The notes under the pieces: model-generated
Told to the model about the DNA's origin: nothing
Databases searched by the model: none
What the model saw: only the letters and a program-made list of their open reading frames with translations
In this document: piece by piece, positions 1 through 14,000 of the stretch
Position numbering within the stretch: the stretch's first letter is position 1
How the letters are laid out: each line of letters begins with the position of its first letter
NCBI GenBank assembly: GCA_003864495.1
Contig: ML133383.1
Coordinates: forward strand, 4,113,560-4,177,559
Direction of reading: 5' to 3'
Length of the DNA: 64,000 nt
Origin: Nemopilema nomurai
Taxonomy: Eukaryota; Cnidaria; Scyphozoa; Rhizostomeae; Rhizostomatidae
Program-made: the position numbers and the translations under genes

Positions 1-329
1 GGACAATGAAAGGAACCTTTTAAAGGAATTTTTTTATCGAGTGTGCATGACGTATCAAGAAAAGAACTAAAAAACAGTAAGATGGTTTCTTCCTTGCATG
101 ATATGCGTAAAACCTGATATGATCTCTGCTAAACATAAGCCTTTGTTGTATAAGCTAAGCCTCTACACAAGTTTACCTTCGAATAAGCGCTAAATTCTTC
201 ACCAACAGTGGAATTAATCACAACATTGTAATTTTGTTAATTAACTACCTACTTTATCTTTTCAACGTTACCGATCGTGTTCCTTACAAATTTTTTTGGA
301 AATCAAGTTGAGAGTTTCATTTGTTTCAG

Positions 330-3300
330 AATGACATACTACACAGAAGGCACATACAGAAGCTTCCTCGCCAAGGGAAAGCTGGAGAAGTTCAAGCCAT
401 CAATTTATGACGTCATCGTATATCGCAACTCTACTTACCATTCGTCAACATCGCCCCTTCCCCCTGGCGGCCTAACATCAATGACAGGAAAAACCAAGGG
501 CCTGACGTTCCAAGGCATATTTCACGGAATGGGATTCAGGAATCTTCCTGGCTTCATGATCAGTGCACTGAGGTAACTTTGTCCTTGTCACTTTTGTCCC
601 TTGCCATTTGTCCCAGGGAGATTTCAAGCTTTTGTTTATGACCTCTCGTGCAATTTGTAATATTGTATTATCGTTTTTAGAGCAATGAAAGTTTGGGATT
701 TAACTTTTGAGACAAGCACGATTGGGTATGACTTCTTCGAAGGCTGGCAATCTACTCTTGCCCCATTCAGACTCACAGCGACAAAAGTGATTGGAGGAAT
801 ACCAATTCACTTTGAGGTGATAGCGGCCTTTTCAATTGCCCGCTGGCTTTTTGCTGTTGGTGTTGTGTTTGACAGGGAATCATTTGGTGCTGCAATGGGA
901 AAAATATCCGGCTCCAAGAATGAAGATGGTGGATTCTTTGACAGCATTGGAATTCAAGTTGAGGTATGTCAATTAGTTTCCACTTTGCTCACCAATTATA
1001 CGCCCATCACCCATTTCACCCAACAGTCAGAGAATGACTGTTAAGATGTGTCTCACGTTCTACAAATGTCACGTAACTAACCTCGTTCTGTTGCAGCTTG
1101 GTCTTGTCGTTAACCCAACGTCAGACTTCAGATTGATCAAGACTTCCACCGCATTTACAAAGCAACCGTTACACGAACTTGGAAAGAGGCTGATAAAAGA
1201 GGGGTTCCAGGCAGTTGCTCAGGTGATCATCCATTCGCAGCATTAAGAAAAGCCTAGCCTTTTTAGACAATATCTTTTCAATTCAATTATGTATAGAATA
1301 AAAGAAATACAATGATACAGCATCTTTTTTTAAAATAATTGTTGATGCATGCAATACTAATGCCGATGGCTGCAAATGTGAGTTTTAAGGGAATTTTTTC
1401 CACTTCTAGGTTGGCCTACCATCTGATTGTGGTGGAAGCTCTTTCTGTGAGGTCTGCAAACGAATTTTGGGTCCAAAAGTTACTTTCAGAATTGCAGCCC
1501 ATTTGAAATCAGGCTATATAAAAGTCTCTGCTGGCTTCTATAAAATTAAGCTGGCTGAAAACTATTGGTTCTGGAAGGCTGAGCTGTTTTTCGAGGTGAG
1601 CAATTTTCCAAGTAATCAGAAATTCGGGAGTTCAAGAATAGTCTTTTTTCGCATTATCCCCCGCGCTCTGACATCTTTAGGAGAAAATGATTTTATGGTA
1701 GAAGACACTTTGAAAGTGGCAAGCAGCTAAAAAGAACTATTATGAAAATTGCCATGTCTTTTCAATACTGTTAAAAGTATCCTTACAAACGTCCATTACT
1801 GAGATTTTCTACTTCGAATATATTTCACACTGTTGTTCGATATTTATGCTTTCATTTTCTACACAATTATCATTAGAAGGAAATAAATTGCAAAGTTTCT
1901 TAAATGACAAATGGAACTTTCAAGGAATTGTTCGAAACTGCTTTCAAAATCATCAACAATTGTTATGCGTTGTGCTGACATTTCGGAATATCATTTAAAA
2001 AGTTTCGATCAAACCGATAGAAAAACACAACAAAGATGGAAACGAAGATTGGATTCGCTTTCGAAATCAAGATTCCAATAAATCAAGGAGAAATAATAGT
2101 CGATGGACTGCCAGTAAAGAATGAATTGCGTCTTGGAGGACAAGTGAAGCACACGTTAGGCAAAAGTGACATCGAAGGACAACTGTTTATGCGCGGCATG
2201 TGGAGGAATGCCTTTGGCTCGGACTGGTTTGCAATCGGAAATATCAACATAGGGTGAGTCGCATTTCATTGCACGTGTTGCCCAAGTTGGTCGATAAGTA
2301 CTGATGCCAATCAAAGCGTAACAATCGCGTAAAACAGAATAGAGGTAATAGTTGATGCGCAATGACGTAATGCAAATATGGGTATAGTTCCACGTGCAGT
2401 TTTCAACGTCTTTATCTCATACGAACCCCGACAATGCTGAACGTGCTTTTTGAGGGTGTGTCAGTGACTTGAAAGTGATTCGATCTTCCGTCCTTTCTTG
2501 AACAGGTTAACAATAACCGTTGGCAGTCCAACGGGCGTGACTGGCTTCCAATTTGGTGGGCAGTTGGAGTTTGGCAAGAACTGTTTGTATGACGCTGACT
2601 TCGAAAATGATGTAAGTTGCGTAAATGACACTTAACTACTTCCCTACATCAATCAAAGAATGTAGTTTTTCGTTGGGTTTATTTAATGTTGCAAATACTG
2701 CCCATTGCTTGCAAACTGCACACTTTTTGAACGTGCCGTTTAAAGCCGATTTCTTAGAAACAAGGCACTAAACTATTTTTCAGCCCATGTAGGGAAAAGA
2801 TTCTCTACCAAAAGTATGCCATTTCGATAGCAAAGATAAACAAAATATAGGAAATCAGTATTACTTCCCATCTAAAGCCATATGCTGTGAAAATATAGTT
2901 TTACGTCTTCATTTACGTCTTTAGAAAAATAGAAGGATTACTAGTCTATGATACTGTAGAAAGAAATGCCAGCCTTCAATCAACATTTTAGCAATTACAC
3001 CTGGTTTCATTTTCATTTAATTCGAATTTTGCCATTCTTAGGGGCACTGTTTGATGATACGAATCTACTTTGGCTACGGTAAACCCAGCTATTTCTTTGG
3101 AGAGATATCTGCATTGACAATCGGAAAGCTGATACGAATGTTTGGAGGGAAAACTTCAGGTTTACCTGACCAAGTTGCCGCCAGTGGGTTCCCCAAGGGT
3201 GCTCTTGTAAGTTTACGATATCCGGTTGCTTCATTTCAACCTCCTTCTCTTGCATGACAACTTGGCCCAACCAAAGCACCTATGATACAGCATGGTGATG

Positions 3301-5015
3301 CTTTGAAACAAGTTATCCCCACTTTGGATAGATGTGATTTCAAACTGGTATACAGGTTAGGCATGGAGGTTTGAATCGATGCTGGTAGTAAGTTATTCAT
3401 CATTTCCATTTGCAGGTTTCCCACTCAACCGAAAAAGAGATAGATCTGACGATGGCAGGAGGCCCATACGTATACAAGGGGACAAGAGTCAAAGGAACAC
3501 TCAATATATTTGGTTATAACATAAGAGTCGATGTCAAAGTCAGCGAAGATGTAAGTTTTTTAGATTGCGCGCTAGGGTCTAATCTAAAAGGGAGAGCAGG
3601 CTTTTGCATTAGTCAGAGAGGGTGCCAAAGTTTGATACAAAAACACGGCATCCTGGAAAAACTGGACCCCAAGACCCAAGACCCTGGACTCCCTATGACC
3701 CTTGAGTACTGAAAACAGAAAGCACCCTTAACTATGAGAGGTTCCGCCACTTCCGCACAACTCGGCTCAATTGTTACGGCTGTCATTTTGGCTTTCATTT
3801 GATAACATGTGGCCTACCTTACTGTGCGAGGGCTACTCTGCCTGCAAAATCCTGAAGGGTCCGCTTTTCCATAGTGCCCAAAACACTCATCTAGAGAGCC
3901 TATATTCCGTACAATGTTCTCATTAACCAATCGTCCTTTTGTGATAATCAGAGGTATGCTAAAGGCGGTCTTCACCTACTGAAACGCGTGGTAGGGGAAA
4001 AAGTGCTAGGTAAACAGTATAAGCATATAGATTTTTGCTTGCGTCACAAATGACTTGCTACTTTTTCAGTGAAATGCAGATGGCTACGGAAAGAGCACAT
4101 TTTGCAAATTAGTTTAGATTTGGAGAGTCTCTTCGATGCTCGGAAATCAAAGTTTGACATCAATTTCTTCTTTTCCACCGTGAACTTCAACATTTTGTCA
4201 TTGCAACTCTCTCTTCAGCTTTACATATTGATAAACTTATCATTTTCATTTCCAACAGGAAGTGTATTTTGAGGGGGAGATCGATCCAATTAACCTTGGA
4301 GGAGTTCTGATGATCACAAGAAATGCCACCCATTCTAACTTAGGCCCCAAGGCCTTGTTCCATTACAGAAAGAAGATAGCTAAACTGCTGCCGATTCCGT
4401 ATTTCAAGGTAACTTTCGGCAGTCCTGCATACCATTGCTGTCTTTTGGCAGTTGCATCAGCATCAAGGCGTCTGACTAAAGAACTGTTCCAGATTTATTC
4501 TAAGATTTACTGTCTAGGCCTTTAATTACCATTGCAGGGAGAGCATTATTGCATGAAATTCATTATACTGAATTGTATAAAGTTCACACAATTTCGAAAT
4601 TTTTAAGAAGGAAACAAGTCTTATCAAATTCTTTAAGCGAAATGAAGTAAAATTAAAAGCAATGTGTTCTTGATATAAATTTTGGAACAAACTTATTATT
4701 GATTCTTCGATTGAGCAGATGAAGATCGTATCTCATTGACTTTTGGTGACTGTTTAAGTATTTGACTTCTCCTGAACTCTACTGAATCGATATCTTTCAT
4801 TTCAGTTCTTCTTCGAGGGATACGGAAAGTTTTTCGGCATCGAGGCCTATGCGTTTATAAACATCACCATGCAAGGGTTCGAGATTTTCGTATATGGAAA
4901 AGCCTGGGACCTAATTTACGCGGAGCTTTACATCTCGGCCAGCTATGACATCTTTGACATTACCAATGCTCATTTCTACGTAAGAGTGATCGTTGACTTG
5001 CGAGGACTTACTGAC
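330..5015 (+). CDS. N-terminal beta-rich region of the matrix protein, family not recognised (exons 1-10)
   Basis: Ten exons read through in frame and give roughly 560 residues rich in alternating hydrophobic/aromatic and Gly residues. Recurring short patterns include [44 protein letters not shown] and GFPKGAL. There are few cysteines (for example a [12 protein letters not shown] segment in exon 4). The pattern suggests many consecutive beta strands, perhaps a repeated beta-sandwich or porin-like solenoid, but I cannot name a Pfam family. Phases are mixed (0, 1 and 2), unlike the uniform phase 1 of the C-terminal half, which suggests an older region of separate origin. Its function is unknown. 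Confidence 0.75.
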
Positions 5016-8000
5016 GTAAGTGCAAATAGGTTTTTATAGGTCTTTAGTCTTAATATTTGTTGCATGAGAGACGTTGTGGTCAGGTAGTGAAGTCACGCCA
5101 TTCATCGAGTTCTTGGTAGAAGGGGGCACCAGCAACACCTGACTAAATGATTCCCCAAACCAATGAGACACGCTACTTCAAGTACAACCGTGTATATCGC
5201 AGAAGACGAAGCGTGTGCTTAGCAACACTAGTCAGAAGTGAACCAAATGTTGTCTTTACATTAGGCCTGTTTGTGAAACCGACAACGGGCTCAATCATTT
5301 TAACAAGTTGATTTATTCGATGACATCATAGAAGAACTATTTCTTTTTTCTCAAAATGTGCGATGCCCAGTTACGATATTTAATTTTCTTTACTTAAGTC
5401 TTCATTAAGACATGGATGATTTAGTGTGCCAATTTTAGGCAATCGAAAACGCCCGAAAAGCAGTGGACAAGGCAATGAAAGCTGCTCAGGCAACACTTAG
5501 AAGCAAAGTGGAGGAAGTGAAAGCCGCCAAGCGTCGATGCAAAGAGAAGATGCAGCTCAAATGCCAAAACTGCTACTCTCTCAAATGCCAACAGGCAGAA
5601 GACAATTGCAAAGGATTTTTGGACAAGGCAGGGAAGTGGATTGGAGGGGTCATCAATGCTGCCGGTAAGACTGTTATAGTAGATTCATTCTCCTCATATG
5701 AAGCCTTTGAACGGGAGTTTCCATTCGCACACCATCAGCTGGTCTTTGGAATGACATTGTGCTGTTAGATGGAAAGAGAAAGTAGAATAAGGGCGAAACA
5801 CATCGCTAGTGCTAGATGTGAGCCTGTGGCACTTTAACTTGCATTCGAATTGCTCAGTCTATTGATCCATCAGGCATTGTTTAACATTCCCACTAAAAAC
5901 GCACCACTCTCTTACATCACACCTTCCCCGGCGCACACACGTCTTGCAGCTTAGCTTCATGTTTCAAGGGCTTTTCGATTCGTTGAAAGCACAACATTTT
6001 TGGCTCATTCTGAAAATAACGTTGATTTAAACTTGCAAATATAAACGCTTCTTTTCCAGTCTGTTTGATGAAAGTTTTCCTTCGCAACAATTTTCTACAC
6101 TACGCGCAGCAAAAAATTAGAAAACAAATACCGTTCAAAATAACGTTTAGGGAAAAATTTCTTTAGAGCTGAAGCTTTGTTGCCTTAAAAATGAAGTGCA
6201 TGTTTTAGCTTTGGTGTTCAGTTAGAAATTATTGTGTTGCATTCCATTATCAAAATATCTAAGCTTCTTTGTTGCTCTTTCTTGTCTCTTTTAAATTTAA
6301 ACACTGAATGCTAATGAATGCTCCTTTTCCAGGCAAATGGATAAAGAAGACAGCAAGGAAGATTAGAGATGGTCTTGCTAAGGTGAACAATTTGCCATAA
6401 AACTTGTGTATTTCACAATAGACGGCGGTTAAGTAGAAAGCATCTGTACATCATGAAATTTGTTATGCGGTGAAGCGAGACTTTTCAGTTTGCCTTTAAC
6501 TTTTAGGTGGGCAAAGCGATCAAGAAGTTCTTCAGCGGCTGGAGAAGGCGTCGCTCCCTAATCAGCCGCCGGAATGAGAACTTTGATTTGCACGTGAGGC
6601 ACCGTCGATTCATCAGTAAACTCATATGCGAAGGATTGGTTGGTGGTGGATGCAGAGGTAATGTATTAGCATAGGTTCATGATGCAACACAAAATTAAAA
6701 CTAACTAATCTTACAGATAACCGTTAAAGTGCCGGACATCCTCAAACTAGATACTCTTCTTCTTGTACATAGGCTACTGTTATCTCTGGTTGTCGGGCTA
6801 AACATACCTCATGATTTCACATTCAAGGGATTCGATTTCGTTTATTTTTCTTAAAAGAACTACATTACCAGTAAGTGCCACTTGTAGCATTGCTGGAATT
6901 TTGAAATGCCATTTTTTGGTTTGAAAGGAGTCGAGCATCTGTGCTCTGGTACTTGCAAGGCTGTGAATTTCATTGGCAAAGGACTGTGCAACATCCTCGA
7001 CATTGCCGTTGGCGCCCTGAAGGCGGCTGAGGCTGTTGTTGGCTGGGTGAATGCAGCCATCCAGTTCGTCATGCAATTGTTCCTTATTCACGGGTGAGTC
7101 AAACTACCATTAATAGAAGGTAGCAGCAGTAATTTTGGACCTTCTTCGACTTCAGGGCAAGCAGATGAGATTGAGAAATCTAGTATCCTTTTTCAAGACT
7201 ATGGAATAATTGTCTCTTTTGTTGCAGTATTCGCTTTGAGTTGGGACTTGGCAAAAAGTTTGGCGGTGGAATCATGGTCGCTGCAGAAATTGACTTGACG
7301 CTGTTTGCACAAAGGATGCACTTCGGATTTGAATTTGATTTGCACCACCCGGCAAGGAGCATTCTGAGTGCAAAGGATTCCGGCATGTACAAGTACAAGA
7401 AAGGACTGAAGCAACCAAGAACGTCGGTTATGTATAACGCTTATGACCCGCCAAATCCTTTCACGGATTTTGATCTGACAGGTACGTTCTGCCACTGCGC
7501 ATGCTCGAATTTATACTCACGATGAAGCATCGAACTATGAACAAGAACTGTGGAAGCTGCTATCACATGTCGATGCGTATTCTGCTGCAAGCAGAGACAA
7601 CGGTTGATGATGATGAAGCATCGAAGCATGTGTGTCTGTTTTCAACATTTACTAACGTGGTGTGTTTGCGGGATTAAACATCAATCAATTCATCTAGCTA
7701 AATTGACTTTTTCGAAACACTGTTTCTCAGGCTTACTTATTCTTTCTCCATTTGCTACTGGTAGCTACTGTATATCAGCTTTGCTTGAAGTTTAATGGTT
7801 TGTTTATTGTTCTTCTCTCGCATAGGGGCTTTTGGCATCGAGTCGACTCAGTCGGGCGACGAAATTCGACTCGGCTCATGTATGGCTGTAGCAGACAAAA
7901 CGTCTGGAAGTAAAATCATCTTAACTGGTTGCAATATCACAGACACTAAACAGCAGTGGACCTACACCCTAAAAGGAGCAATCATTGTGAGTTTGACTAT

Positions 8001-11000
8001 CTGACTGCCTTCTCTAGTTTTTTAACCTAAGCTCCTGTTCTTCCGTCGATACTTTCTATAATATTTTTTGCGAAAGTTGGAACAAATTTATTCAGGACAA
8101 TTTGGTTGAGAAACAATTAGGACAATTACTATTTAGTGATTGTGAGACACTTAGGTGAAAGGCTGTTTCATTTGCTGCCAATGACAAGGATATTTGAGCC
8201 AGCTTTCTTGTGATTGCCCTAACCCTGACCCCGAAATCGCTCTGTTTAAGTCAAAATTCCTTTCAGAATGCCTTCTCCCAATTGTGTCTGGATCTTAGCT
8301 CGACACAGGGAGCTGATGTTGTCCAAAAGACATGCCAAGACCGAACTGACAATCAGAGGTATGACTGCGATGTGGTAACGAGGACACTGAAAAGGAGGCG
8401 AAGTGATCGATGTGTAACAGCAGGTAAACATGTGACCGTAAACATGTAAACATGTAACAGCAGGTAACAAGCTGCGATTCAAGTGCTTCCGAATATTTAG
8501 CTGCCTTTCCGAAGTGACACCATTTTTACTTCTCAGAAAATCCCAGTAGTGAATATAGCTGCGGTGTATGAAGGCACCTTTCTTCATTAGCAGTGGCATA
8601 CAGCATTACTGAGCCTGATACACCGCGCAAAGTAAATAGTGGAAAATGCAATCTACCTCCTTGCAGCCTTTCCTATTTTCCCCAATTGAAATTTCCAAGT
8701 GACAAAGCTTATTCGTATTTGCAGCGAAGATCTCTCCGTCTGGACCTGGATCATTGTCACATTTGGGATCTTTGAAGTGCATCCACATCAGTCCCGCCCA
8801 ACGCCTAATGCTACGCCCAGAATGTCAGCGAGCAGAGTGAGTAATCTCGACGTCGCTCTCAGATTATTGCACGAGTCCTTAAGCCTGTTTTCCACAGTAT
8901 ATGAGCCTCTCGCAAGGCCTTTGTTTCAAAGGATGGAGTGCGACTCTACACGTTACAGTACAGTATCGTGGCATCATGGTCTTTCGCTTCCCTCTTGACT
9001 GTCGAATTCTTCCTTCGCAGCACTGAATTTGTTCTGAATGCCAATGGTCATCTGGTCGCAACTGGGTCTGGTTATTGTGTTAGACCTGTTTATGGAAATG
9101 CAGTACACGGAGCCGAGCTCCAAATGGTGACCTCGGGATGTCACGTGTTTGCGTTTACAAACAAGGGTTCTCTACGACACAGTGCAAGTAAACTGTGCAT
9201 CCAGACTGCCAAGCGGGTATGTTTAAAGTCAAGCATGCATTTTCATTCAACCTTAGACATGTTGACTAAGCATATTTGAAATAAAAGGAATTTGAAATGC
9301 ACACTAATTGAAAACACCAGTGAGTGTAATGACGTAATTGGGTTACGTCTTATATTAAGTGCCTGTTGCATTCTTTCATGCAATCAATCCTTGACAAGCC
9401 CAACGAAAAGGAAAGGGGGGTTGCATAATTGAGACACTTTTGAACTGAAAATATTTATTTGCAATTTCTATATCTATACTTATATGTCTTTATTCCCTGC
9501 TTGGGTTCATTTTGGACCACATGGCTCGTTGAAAAAAGAAGGTTATTACAACGCCCAAGGTCATTCTATCATCATTGTTGTTATAAGGATGTACAATTTG
9601 GTTTCCCACGCACCAAGCATAAATAACGTAGACTCGGTTTACTTCTGAATAAACTTTGAAAGGGGAAGAGGCCCAGATTACGATTGCCATTTCTTCCAGG
9701 AAATGAAGCCAGCTGACGGCACCCTTCTGGTCCTTGGTTCGACTTGCGACTCATTCAACAGTTCGCAGACCTTGCCCGATGCCGAGTTGTCCTTCTCCTT
9801 CATCCCAAGTGAGTAGAACCCAAACATTGGAGCATTCGCGAATATATAGCAGTGTTTCAGCTGTGTAATACGTCAAGTATCGAAAAATTCCATTATCCTT
9901 GAAGGGTCCTGTCAATTTTTGTATTTCCTTGGTACTGTAGTAAAAATTACTTTGTTCTTTGTCTTCCCGTGTTCTAAAGACTCCTAAAGTATGGATTAAA
10001 TGCAAGATTAAATTAGTCATTTTGCTTGTGGGAACTGGCGAGCATTCTCTCATTTGAGAACATAGAGACAGGAAAAAGGCAAAACTCTATTAAGAGCCTC
10101 GTCAAGGTAGTGAGGTTTGCGATGTCCGTTACTAGACTGTAAGCATGTTATTATTTCAAGCACTCTAAGATTGACTCTATGTTTTCAGCAAATAAGCATA
10201 TGAAAATGGAACCCTGCGGTATCTTTGAAGATGCAAGAATGGAACAGAGGTTCCAAGTTATGAGCGAAGAACTCGCAAGTGTTTGCTCCAAGTTCTCTCA
10301 TGGTAGGCTTGTACAACTTTATTTCTTACAATCTAGCACAAGTAAGACTTTGAAAATTGGTCATTGCTTGTGAGTTTTTGCATAGTAGCCGTTCTTCTGT
10401 GGGAAGAGAACACAAAAGCTCCTCATAGAAAGCAATTTTAGTGAAATGCATTAGATGGGAATATATGGTTAGGTAGAAAGAATAACTCCATGTAGCTGGT
10501 CCAGCGAAAAATAAAATCGTAGAAGGACGGACGAGACGGCATAAACTCTTGAAAGAAGGAAGTAGTTTTATCACGTTCCTAGGGAGTATGATAAAATAAA
10601 ATCATGCAATTATGGCAATAAGTCAACATTTCCTCTTAAGTTTGCAAAACAGCTATGCCCTTCCAAATGCGAGATACTTTCAGTTCATATACATCTAAAC
10701 GTCTTCTCGACATTTCAATTTGCAGACGTTGCAATGCACAAGACCGCTGTCCAATCAAGCACCAACTACAACGGATTTGCAAAGCGAGCAGTCGACGGAA
10801 ACTTCAAGTTCAAATGGGCAGACAAGTCTTGCACACATACCAATGATGAGCAGGATCCTTGGTGGAGGGTGGACCTGGGGCAAGAGTATATTGTAACTGG
10901 TATGTAGCATTCTGGTCATGTAACACAGAGGACTTTCCTTAGAAACAATTTGATTGTTGCCTTACAGTTCACGAGAGACACTAAAATCCGGGATTTTTTT

Positions 11001-14000
11001 TGTAGATATTACGATTATCAACAGGGCTGAATACGGAGATCGCTTCAAGAATATTCAGGTTCATGTTGGGAACTCTGCCCAGAACCACAAAAGCAACCCG
11101 GTTTGTCACGACAGAGTTAAGCAGGCATTTGACGGGGAGGCTATTAGGCTGCAATGCGACCCGCCCATTCCCGGCCAGTTTGTTGCCGTGCAGATGTACG
11201 GAAAAGGAATTCTCTCAATGTGCGAAGTTATCGTCAATTCGCGATTAGGTGAGCTGTACCTTGAAGTTTAAAAGCTCCGTCGGCGTGATGACTTCCTAAT
11301 TTAGTTAATATAGCTGAAACAATTGCTAGCAAGACTTTTTCTCTTTTGATGCAGGTGGAATATCCGATTGGTGCCAGATAGAAAATGGTGGATGCGACCA
11401 ATTGTGTGTCAATCATTGCAACAAGAAAACGACTTGCAAATGTCTGCCTGGATACAAATTAGCATACGACCAAAAGACATGCATAGGTAGGCTGCATCTG
11501 TTCACATCACAACATTCCTACAATTGTTGCTCATTGCCTTTAACTGTTGTTTGCTTACATGAGATTATTTTGTAATTTAATCTTGCTATGGATGATACTG
11601 TCTGTTTTTTAGACGTTAACGAATGTCTCTCAAACAATGGTGGCTGCAGAATAGATACAAAGGCTTATTGTTCAAACTATCCGGGTGGATATTACTGTGC
11701 TTGTCAAGCAGGTTTCATACTCAAAGACAATAGCCTTACAGAGTGCATGGGTAAGCTGCAGATTTTACTATCTGGGATGCTATTCTATATCACCCATCCG
11801 TCATGTAAGAAATTTCAAATACTTACCCAAGACCTTTCTTTCAAAGCTTCAGAAGGGCCCCCCCCCCCACCTGCCACCCCTACTTGCTTGCAGTCTTTTG
11901 CTACACTTAATATAGTACGCAATGTAGTGCTTTATGCGACATCTATCTGTGTTATATGCGACAAGATTTTGTTTTACAGACGAGAACGAGTGCGGAACAG
12001 GAAACGGAGGCTGTGAACAAATGTGCAGCAATACAGTTGGCAGTTACTTGTGTACATGCAGAGCTGGGTATCAGAGAAGTCCGAAGTCACTTTATGGTTG
12101 CGTCGGTAATGCCACTCTCACCCATCGTTTAAAACAATACCACATTTAGTTGCATACACTAAGCTTTGTTTTCCTCTGAATCGCAGTACACTTTCATTAG
12201 CAATACAATTCCCTTTGCACAAGTTTACGTGCTGTACTTTTCGATGTGACTGTTACAAGGGCTGCTTCACAAGTAAGCCGGCAAAATTTGTTTGCCATTG
12301 ACAGCGATGACCAAAGGTCAGCTCAAAAATGCAAAAATGCTTTCGATCAATTTAAGAATTCACTTGAGGATTCTACTAGTAGCAAATGACAAATTTCAAA
12401 CTGCAATTTTGCATAACCTTGAAACATTGACCGCTTGAACTCCTGTTTCTCCCATCACAGATATTGACGAGTGTGCTACCAACAATGGTGGATGTGAACA
12501 CAACTGCTCAAATTATGATGGTGGACGCTACTGTAGCTGCAGGGCCGGATATCGCCTCGGAGAGGATAATGAGCGTTGCGAGGGTAATGCAAAGCCTTTC
12601 GAGTGTTGATCATTTTGCCATGCTCAACCTTTTGCCAACGCATTTCTGTCTGCTTTACTCGACTGAGTTTCTTCTTCCGTATGTTTCTCAGAAAAATATT
12701 TTTTGTCCTTTAATTGACCACAGCTGAATTTTCTTTCTAGAGATTTACTGCAAAACTATAGAGGCTCCAAGGCGTGGTGTCATTACCCCTCCAATCTGTA
12801 CTGAGCGATATGGGAACATTGCTATTGGAACTACTTGCACCGTGAACTGTACCAAGGGCTTTGAGATTGTACCCATAGCTGGGCAACCTTTGTACGACAC
12901 GACCACCTGTCAAATCTCCGGAACATGGAATCATCCACCAGCATCTTGCCATCGTGAGTATATATAATCTTCTTTGATCCATAATTTTGTGTTCGGTTCC
13001 ATGTGGTTATGTTTTATTCCATATGAGATATTTGAGCCAAGTTTCTACTTTCTAGCTGTGAAATGTCCGTCACTTAGAGCACCGTCGGATGGTGGTCTTG
13101 TCCCTGCTTCGTGTCACCAAGGGCAAAGAGAGTTCGGGCAGCGCTGCGTCGCTTACTGCAAGCATGGATACAAGATCCAGGGACCAACAGTGAAATACTG
13201 TCAAAGCAACAAGCAGTGGAGTTCAAGTGCAGAAGCTATTTGCGTTCCAAGTACGTTCTCTTTCGCGTGTTCAAGATTAACTCATTAAAGAGACAAGATC
13301 AACTCCCAAAGTTTCGAGCAACCCCTCGATGCAGTTTTTCCCATCAACACCTACACGAACCCTGCCCCATTGAACTACTCCTTTCTTCCGAAATGTTCAG
13401 CCATCGAACGCTCTAACATTAGGCTTTAGAAAGAACTTTATCTTATTGCCATGAAAACTGCAATATTCGCATCTACCTGAACAATTGAAATGAGTTCTTT
13501 GTTGCAACACAGAGTGCTTCCATTTTACACGCAGCATTTTTCTTTTTCAGTTGTTGCTGTGCCATACATCAACTGTCCCATTGACATTCAGCTCACACTG
13601 CCCAGTAACAAAGGATCGATGGACCTTGGATTTAAATTCCCAGAGCCTCAAACAAACATGAAGATCGTTAGTGTCAGTCACCCACGCAACTACACATTCC
13701 CCGTTGGTACAACTGTTGTTATGTTTGCAGCTGAAGACATCGAAGGCACACAAAAGTCTTGCACTGTTCTTGTTGATGTTTTGGGTAAGAAAGCAGAATA
13801 CTTCGGTTTACAATATCGGATTGTTGCAATTGCTTCTTTTTTAATGTTTAAGTTTATAGCAGAAGTTAACATTGGCGTTTAAAAAAAAAGAAAATCACAA
13901 GCTTAATTTGTGAATAGTCGATGGCCTTCAAGTTCAAAACATTTGGTCACTTGTCTTTTGATCAAACCGTATTTTCTCTAAAAATAGATAAGACGCCGCC

